A stretch of DNA of 52,209 bases. It comes from a virus. The notes beneath the pieces are model-generated. The model ran no database searches. It was given only the letters and a program-made list of their open reading frames with translations, and had not been told where the DNA came from. Made by a program: the position numbers and the translations under genes. Shown in pieces: positions 48,582 to 52,209 of this stretch (position 1 is the stretch's first letter; the number at the start of each line of letters is the position of its first letter). The DNA lies in IMG/VR virus record IMGVR_UViG_3300025674_000062, positions 1 through 52,209 of that record; one strand, given 5' to 3'.

Positions 48582-51050
48582 ATGGCTACAGATAAAGAAG
48601 AAATATCAGAATTAGAAAAAAAGAAAAAACTTCTAGAAGAAATAAAAGAACTAGAAGAAGAAGAAAGAGCAGCTCGTCTTAGAAAAGATAAAATTGCTGA
48701 TATGAAAATAGAGCTTTCTACTATGGAACAGCTTGGTATGCTACGTGATGCTGAGATTCAGAAACAAGAAATTGAATTAGAAAATTTAAAATTAATGAAA
48801 AATAAGATTAATGAAAAAATTTCACTTCAAAATCAAATAAAAGAATTAGAAGATCAAAGAACGGAAGGAATTAAAGAAGACACAGAGAATAGCAGAGAAC
48901 TAAAAAGACAAATAGAAGAACAATTATTCTTTTTAAACTTACAATTAGAAGACTACGAAGAAATAGATAATACACTAGAAGATATTAATAAGAAAATTAG
49001 TGATCAAGAAGATAAAGTAGAAAAAATTAAAAAAAATACATCAGAATATGATGATATTCTTGGAGGAATTGCATCAAAAATTGGCCTTGGAAATTCAAAA
49101 CTTTTGAAAACTGTTCAAGGCTGGACAGATATCGGAAAGAAAATTGCATCTTCAAAAGAAGAACAAGAGAAGTTTGCCAAAGCAGCTAAACAAATGTTTT
49201 CAGTTCAAAATATTGCTGCTTCTATTTTGGAGTCCTATGTTGGATTAGCCTTGCAAATTGATGCTGCTGGAGCAAAAATGGCTGCTGCGACAGGTGCTGG
49301 AACAAAATTTCAAGATGTTTTATCAGATGTTAAACTTGAAGGTTACGAAATGGGAAGATCCATCGAAAACACTTCTCAAGCTCTTTTGGCTTTCAATGAT
49401 AATCTTATCGGAATGAACGACATGTCATTTGAATCAGTAAAACAGCTTGGAGCAATGGGAGCTGACTTTCAAAGACTTGGTGTTTCAGGTCAAGAGTTTA
49501 CTCAAACCCTAAATATAATGACAAAATCAATGGGTGTGTCTAATAAACAAGCTGCCGAGTTAACTCAAGAACTTGCGATGATCGGAACAAATATTGGTCT
49601 ATCCTCTCAAAAAATGATAAAGGACTTCTCAGCTGCTTCGTCAGTTCTTGCGGCACAAGGAACAAAATCTATAAAGATATTTAAGAATTTAGCTGCCGCC
49701 GCAAGGAACTCTGGTGTTGAAATGTCAGAATTGCTTGGAATTGCACAAAAATTTGATACATTTGCGGATGCCGCCGAGACAACTGCGAAACTTAATGCTG
49801 TTCTTGGGTCTCAAATGTCAGCAACAAAAATGTTAATGATGGATGAAGACAAAAGAATTGAACAAATCATTAAATCTGTTCAAGCATCTGGTCAACAGTT
49901 CTCTCAAATGGATAAATTTACTCAAAAAGCCATTGCAAATGCCGCTGGAATATCTGATATGGCTAAAGCAAATCAAATATTTGGCATGTCTCTTGGTGCT
50001 TACAGAAGATCACAAAAAGAAATGAATAAACAAGCTGATATACAGCAAAAGTTTGCTGATGCTGTTAAAGCCACCATACCATTACAAGAAAAGTTTGCAA
50101 ATGCGATTCAATCTATTGTTGCAAATAAACAATTCATGGGATTTTTGGAATATTCTATTGATTTAATTGAATATTTTGCTATAGGTATTGCCAAGATCAA
50201 TACTTACACTGGTGGGTTGATCCCTATTCTTGTATTATTTGGTGGTACTTGGGCATTTTTAAGTGGTACAATTGGACCACTTTTGGCATTATTTGGACCT
50301 TTAATAGCTGGTTTATTTGGAGCAGGAGAAGCTGCTGTTGTAGCTGGGTCTCAAATGCCGGCAGCTGCTGGTGGAATAGCTGCGGCAATAGAGATAATTG
50401 CTGCTGCTGCATTGGCAGGCGCTGGTGGAATTGGTGTATTGATTTTAGCTGCTATGGGAATTGGTGTTGCTATTGGTATTGCGGCATTTGGTATCTCTTT
50501 TCTTGTTGAATCTTTTGGAGGTCTTGGAGAATCTGCATTGCCAGCTGCACTTGGAATATGGGCTTTTGGTTATGCTCTAGCAGCAATAATTCCTGCATTA
50601 GTTGCTGTTGAAACCGTTGGAGGACCTGCTATTGGTCTGATACTATTATTAGGTCTTGCGATGGGAGGAGTGGCTTATGCTGTTGACATGGTAGCTTCAA
50701 GTTTATCTTCAATGTTTAAAGAATTGAATTTATTTGCTTCCGCAATGGTTGATGGAGCTTTTGATAATGTTTATCTATTAGCGGAGGGAATAAAAGATGC
50801 TTCTGCTGCTTTAGATGGCTTGGGAAGTCAAAAGAAAATTGAACTAATGACAACATTGAATTCAATGGCAACAATCGCATCAGGTGGAAAGTATATAGCA
50901 GGACAAGCCGCAGGTGCATCGGCAAGTTATTCTTTAAGTAACTTGTTCAATCCAAGTTACAGTATTAATAATTCATTTGGAAACTTGAAATTAGTTCTTG
51001 CAGATGGAACACAACTTGATGCTTACATCCATGGTGTAATGCAACAATAA
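48582..51050 (+). CDS. Tail tape measure protein
   Basis: An 822-residue protein that sets tail length and fills the tube. Residues ~1-150 are an almost pure Lys/Glu coiled coil. The middle (about 200-500) is Ala/Gln/Met-rich helix with phrases such as FQRLGVSGQEFTQTLNIMTK and QELAMIGTNIGLSSQKMIKD, typical of tape measures. Several hydrophobic segments lie between about 535 and 710 (ILVLFGGTWAFLSGTIGPLL, GVLILAAMGIGVAIGIAAFG), which may insert into the host membrane at DNA entry. Position after the chaperone agrees with this call. Confidence 0.87.
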   Translation: MATDKEEISELEKKKKLLEEIKELEEEERAARLRKDKIADMKIELSTMEQLGMLRDAEIQKQEIELENLKLMKNKINEKISLQNQIKELEDQRTEGIKEDTENSRELKRQIEEQLFFLNLQLEDYEEIDNTLEDINKKISDQEDKVEKIKKNTSEYDDILGGIASKIGLGNSKLLKTVQGWTDIGKKIASSKEEQEKFAKAAKQMFSVQNIAASILESYVGLALQIDAAGAKMAAATGAGTKFQDVLSDVKLEGYEMGRSIENTSQALLAFNDNLIGMNDMSFESVKQLGAMGADFQRLGVSGQEFTQTLNIMTKSMGVSNKQAAELTQELAMIGTNIGLSSQKMIKDFSAASSVLAAQGTKSIKIFKNLAAAARNSGVEMSELLGIAQKFDTFADAAETTAKLNAVLGSQMSATKMLMMDEDKRIEQIIKSVQASGQQFSQMDKFTQKAIANAAGISDMAKANQIFGMSLGAYRRSQKEMNKQADIQQKFADAVKATIPLQEKFANAIQSIVANKQFMGFLEYSIDLIEYFAIGIAKINTYTGGLIPILVLFGGTWAFLSGTIGPLLALFGPLIAGLFGAGEAAVVAGSQMPAAAGGIAAAIEIIAAAALAGAGGIGVLILAAMGIGVAIGIAAFGISFLVESFGGLGESALPAALGIWAFGYALAAIIPALVAVETVGGPAIGLILLLGLAMGGVAYAVDMVASSLSSMFKELNLFASAMVDGAFDNVYLLAEGIKDASAALDGLGSQKKIELMTTLNSMATIASGGKYIAGQAAGASASYSLSNLFNPSYSINNSFGNLKLVLADGTQLDAYIHGVMQQ

Positions 51051-51065
51051 TAAAGGAGAAATAAA

Positions 51066-51659
51066 ATGGGTGGTAGTCTTTTAAAAACTTTTGGCAATGA
51101 AACAGATCAACAGATTCATGTTTATTCCTTTGCTAGAAACAAAATATGGTCATTTAATGGAGATATTCAATCCTTTAGTGATAGTTATTCTACAAATGTA
51201 AATCAAGAAGCAGTTTATGGAAGAATTGATCAGATAAAAACTTATTCCGGAACAACTCGAGAAATATCATTTAGCGTTCTGATAGAGTCAGAAACACAAG
51301 AAGATGATTTCTTTGACCAAGTAAAACTTATGGCCTCAACTATGTACCCTGTTTATGATACTGGTAATGTACTAATAGATAAACCAAACATTCTAAAAGC
51401 TCCTCCATTGTATGCAGTTAAATGTAGTCCATTACTAGTTGGAGGCTATCAACCCCCTAATATGGAGAGTAACTTGTTGCCAGGGTTCTTTACTTCTTTT
51501 GGAATTGATTATAACACAACAGATGGTGTTGAGGTTGGAGATGCTGAATCTGTTCCAAGAGAAATTACCTTGAATTTTTCATTTTCTCCTTTGCATGATA
51601 GAATGGGTGGCTTCAATAACAATAATGGTCCAATGAGTGATAAAAGTTGGCCTTTTTAG
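51066..51659 (+). CDS. Baseplate/tail tube-associated structural protein
   Basis: A 197-residue beta-rich protein: HVYSFARNKIWSFNGDIQSF, YSTNVNQEAVYGRIDQIKTY, REISFSVLIESE, then YAVKCSPLLVGGYQPP and REITLNFSFSPLHDRMGG. The barrel-like strand order and position directly after the tape measure suggest a baseplate hub or tube-initiator component (a role filled by gp48, gp54 or gp27-type proteins). I do not recognise a precise family. RBS AAGGAG; 6 bases before the stop the frame ends in SWPF. Confidence 0.6.
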   Translation: MGGSLLKTFGNETDQQIHVYSFARNKIWSFNGDIQSFSDSYSTNVNQEAVYGRIDQIKTYSGTTREISFSVLIESETQEDDFFDQVKLMASTMYPVYDTGNVLIDKPNILKAPPLYAVKCSPLLVGGYQPPNMESNLLPGFFTSFGIDYNTTDGVEVGDAESVPREITLNFSFSPLHDRMGGFNNNNGPMSDKSWPF

Positions 51660-51668
51660 GAGATAAGC

Positions 51669-52007
51669 ATGTCAAGATACAATTCAAGAAATAAAGTCAT
51701 TAACGACACAGAAGAATATAGAACAGACGAGATATTTGAAGATCGCGGAGTTCAACAGATAACTCAATACCAAACTCCTCAATTTAAAAGATTGACCGAG
51801 GTTGAGTACAATAGAGTTCCATTTCAAAGATATTATTGGAAGAATGGAGATCGCTTTTGGAAACTTGCAGCAAAGTTTTATGGAGACAAAACAAAATGGT
51901 GGGTTATTGCCGGATTTAACTTTATTCCAACAGAAGCGGAAGTTGAAGAAGGACAAGAGATAAGAATACCAACTAACCTTTCAATTGTAATGGGATTATT
52001 TACATGA
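51669..52007 (+). CDS. Baseplate wedge protein with LysM-like end (gp53-like)
   Basis: A 112-residue protein. After a polar N-terminal arm (residues 1-45), the segment FQRYYWKNGDRFWKLAAKFY continues as GDKTKWWVIAGFNFIPTEAEVEEGQEIRIPTN. This is a LysM-like fold pattern: 'GD..W.LA..FYGD...WW.IA..N' and a final IRIP. T4 gp53 and XkdP-type baseplate proteins have such a domain, so a baseplate wedge or hub role is likely. Its stop overlaps the next ATG (ATGA). Confidence 0.75.
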   Translation: MSRYNSRNKVINDTEEYRTDEIFEDRGVQQITQYQTPQFKRLTEVEYNRVPFQRYYWKNGDRFWKLAAKFYGDKTKWWVIAGFNFIPTEAEVEEGQEIRIPTNLSIVMGLFT

Positions 52008-52209
52008 GCATTATACAATCGATCAAAGATACTATTGTAAAAGAACTTAAATCTGGTGGAAAATGGATTTTCATCAGCCCAAGTGATTACGATCCAAATA
52101 AACACAGAAAAATTAATCCAAATACAGAAATATTTCCGGAATTATGGGCTTGTGTAGCATCTGTATCATTATTTGCTGCTACTTTGACTCTTGGCATTCA
52201 GCAAAAATA
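52004..52209 (+). CDS. Partial gene at window end, baseplate region
   Basis: The first 68 residues of a protein that runs off the window, starting MSIIQSIKDTIVKELKSGGK and continuing WIFISPSDYDPNKHRKINPN. A hydrophobic stretch near the visible end (LWACVASVSLFAATLTLGIQ) might be buried core or a membrane segment. The ATG overlaps the stop of the gp53-like gene. No family can be assigned from this part; baseplate function is suggested only by position. Confidence 0.5.
   Translation, partial: MSIIQSIKDTIVKELKSGGKWIFISPSDYDPNKHRKINPNTEIFPELWACVASVSLFAATLTLGIQQK

Overview
This window is part of the genome of a T4-related tailed phage (myovirus with a contractile tail). It is AT-rich. Every credible gene lies on the + strand, genes are packed tightly with many ATGA or TAATG stop/start overlaps, and most starts have a clear AGGAG-type ribosome binding site. 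The head-tail genes follow the T4 plan: terminase (gp17-like), portal (gp20-like), prohead protease (gp21-like), scaffold (gp22-like), major capsid protein (gp23-like), neck (gp13-like), tail completion (gp15-like), sheath (gp18-like), tubes (gp19-like), a gp26-like chaperone, tape measure and a gp53-like baseplate protein. A ribosomal protein bS21 homologue and several structural families known from marine T4-like phages suggest an aquatic proteobacterial host. That host call is inference.

Layout. (1) 1-5092: a partial structural gene and three virion-type proteins. (2) 5093-12246: DNA-metabolism genes (RuvC-like nuclease, primase, a fused Mre11-Rad50-type protein). They are served by TTGACA-17-TGTTATAAT-type promoters and interrupted by a primase fragment, a small RHH protein and a GIY-YIG homing endonuclease. 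(3) 12247-16730: a membrane/spanin-like lysis-type cluster and several small genes, then a DnaQ-type exonuclease. (4) 16743-24581: terminase, portal, prohead protease, a core-like protein and bS21. (5) 24609-36415: host-contact proteins, including a 1779-residue fibre with an internal duplication. (6) 36480-40205: scaffold, capsid, capsid-associated proteins. (7) 40311-52209: neck and tail genes, running off the window.

The most interesting signal is a 22-residue N-terminal tag, roughly MKITNxQLxQIIKEEL followed by a hydrophobic stretch ending in L20-x-E22. It sits on eight otherwise unrelated proteins (starts 6604, 8678, 12872, 13711, 15217, 16410, 20353, 22616). Related leaders are on 5663 and 23966. 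Every strict copy ends in L-x-E at exactly residues 20-22, which matches the (L/I)-x-E cleavage consensus of the T4 prohead protease. That protease is encoded here at 23337, and its site is repeated in the local scaffold and capsid proteins. I infer that the tag is a capsid-targeting peptide that loads cargo proteins into the prohead for delivery at infection. The cargo includes an exonuclease and a polynucleotide-kinase-like enzyme.

Other points: a short ACTATTTA-type motif recurs just upstream of many late genes (candidate late promoter); a probable programmed frameshift joins the gp26-like chaperone to an overlapping reading frame; a three-member structural family has a LamG-like domain inserted into its third member.
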